DNA from: Bacteroidales bacterium
Lineage (GTDB): Bacteria; Bacteroidota; Bacteroidia; Bacteroidales; UBA932
Direction: 5' to 3'
Assembly (NCBI GenBank): GCA_017527625.1
Contig: JAFXPV010000069.1
Span: 1 to 5,450, forward strand
DNA: 5,450 nucleotides
The position numbers and the translations under genes were made by a program. Shown piece by piece: positions 4,877 to 5,450 of this stretch. Numbering within the stretch: the stretch's first letter is position 1; the number at the start of each line of letters is the position of its first letter. The notes below the pieces were generated by a model. The model searched no databases, was not told the DNA's origin, and saw only the letters and a list, made by a program, of their open reading frames with translations.

Positions 4877-5450
4877 TCAGTCGTTGTTCAACTGACCGAT
4901 ATCGGGATGGTCGCGCTGCGAGTCTCCGAGCAGCCATTCGCTGAAGTAGTCGGCCATGCGATAGAAGAAATACTCGTTCATGTCGCCGTAGCCATGCCTT
5001 TGGCCGGGGAGCATCAGGAAGTCGAAACGCTTGTTGGCCTTGATGAGTGCGTCCACTACGCGGATGGTGTTGGCGGGATGGACGTTGTTGTCGATGTCTC
5101 CGGTGACCAGCATCAAATGGCCCTTCAGGTTCGAAGCGATTTCGGGGTTTGTCTTGATGCTGTAGACGAAAGTGGTATCACCCTGTTCGCTGATCTTCTC
5201 CATTATGCCGTGATGCTGTTCGCTCCACCAGCGGTTGTAGATGCTGTTGTCGTGGTTGCCGGAACAGGAGACGGCCGCTTTGTAGAAGTCGGGGTAGGTA
5301 AGGATGGCCGCAGTGGACATGAAGCCGCCGCCGGAATGTCCGTGGATGCCGACGCGGGTCGCGTCGATCCACGGATACCGCGCGGCGAGCTGCTGCACCA
5401 CAGTCTTCTGGTCCTCCAGACCGTAGTCGCGGAGGTTGCCATAGCCGTAG
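4877..5450 (-). CDS. S9 family serine peptidase (DPP-IV/prolyl oligopeptidase type), C-terminal part (runs off right edge)
   Basis: The open frame enters from the right edge (YGYGNLRDYGLEDQKTV...) and ends at TGA 4879-4877, giving about 190 residues of the alpha/beta-hydrolase domain. The GTG at 5401 is not the real start, because the frame continues upstream with conserved sequence. All three catalytic residues are visible: Ser in GIHGHSGGGF (codon 5335-5333), Asp in VTGDIDNNVHP (most likely the second Asp, codon 5092-5090) and His in LPGQRHGYG (codon 4996-4994). The blocks MSTAAILTYPDFYKAAVS and GNHDNSIYNRWW are typical of a large Bacteroidota S9 subfamily of periplasmic or surface aminodipeptidases that usually have an N-terminal beta-propeller, which here lies outside the window. 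Family enzymes remove dipeptides or cleave next to proline; the specificity cannot be read from this part. No hairpin terminator is seen after the stop. Confidence 0.92.
   Translation of the reverse strand, partial: YGYGNLRDYGLEDQKTVVQQLAARYPWIDATRVGIHGHSGGGFMSTAAILTYPDFYKAAVSCSGNHDNSIYNRWWSEQHHGIMEKISEQGDTTFVYSIKTNPEIASNLKGHLMLVTGDIDNNVHPANTIRVVDALIKANKRFDFLMLPGQRHGYGDMNEYFFYRMADYFSEWLLGDSQRDHPDIGQLNND

Noticed and set aside
5399..5401. GTG at 5401 as the start of a 174-residue hydrolase
   Set aside because: The frame continues to the window edge with conserved S9 peptidase sequence (YGYGNLRDYGLEDQ), so the gene is cut by the window and not a short protein.

Overview
The window is a stretch of a Bacteroidota chromosome, most likely from a Bacteroidales member; I cannot resolve the genus. 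The evidence is as follows. The intergenic regions carry the Bacteroidota promoter signature (TAnnTTTG at -7, with TTG or TTTG upstream). Shine-Dalgarno sequences are almost absent. The protein families are also typical of the group: a UpxY-like NusG paralog, a Bacteroidales-style OmpA porin, a DPP-IV-type S9 peptidase and a polysaccharide sugar transferase. Coding DNA is of intermediate to high G+C, while the spacers are very A+T rich.

All seven genes lie on the minus strand, so transcription runs from high to low coordinates. In that order they are: the C-terminal part of an S9 serine peptidase (runs off the right edge to 4877); a small helix-hairpin-helix DUF4332 protein (4762-4355) closed by a strong intrinsic terminator; a NusG-like antiterminator (4283-3816); an OmpA-family outer-membrane protein (3696-2365) with a textbook Bacteroidota promoter; a WbpD-type sugar N-acetyltransferase (2269-1703); a WbpE-type aminotransferase (1620-499); and the N-terminal 167 residues of a probable sugar transferase (502 to beyond the left edge). 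The last two genes overlap by 4 bp (ATGA).

Functionally the window has two halves. The right half (peptidase, DUF4332) looks like ordinary chromosomal background with separate transcription units. The left half looks like the beginning of a surface-polysaccharide locus. WbpE and WbpD catalyse consecutive steps (3-amination, then 3-N-acetylation) towards UDP-2,3-diacetamido-2,3-dideoxyuronic acid, and the next gene probably helps start or assemble the glycan. A UpxY-like NusG paralog upstream fits the known habit of Bacteroidales capsule loci of starting with a dedicated antiterminator. Here, however, an ompA gene with its own promoter sits between the antiterminator and the sugar genes. A strong hairpin between ompA and wbpD is a plausible terminator that the antiterminator might have to overcome.

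I see no tRNA, rRNA, CRISPR array, insertion sequence, attachment site or origin. All spacers are under about 120 bp. I did not find a clearly unprecedented system; the points most worth checking are the regulatory structures between the genes.
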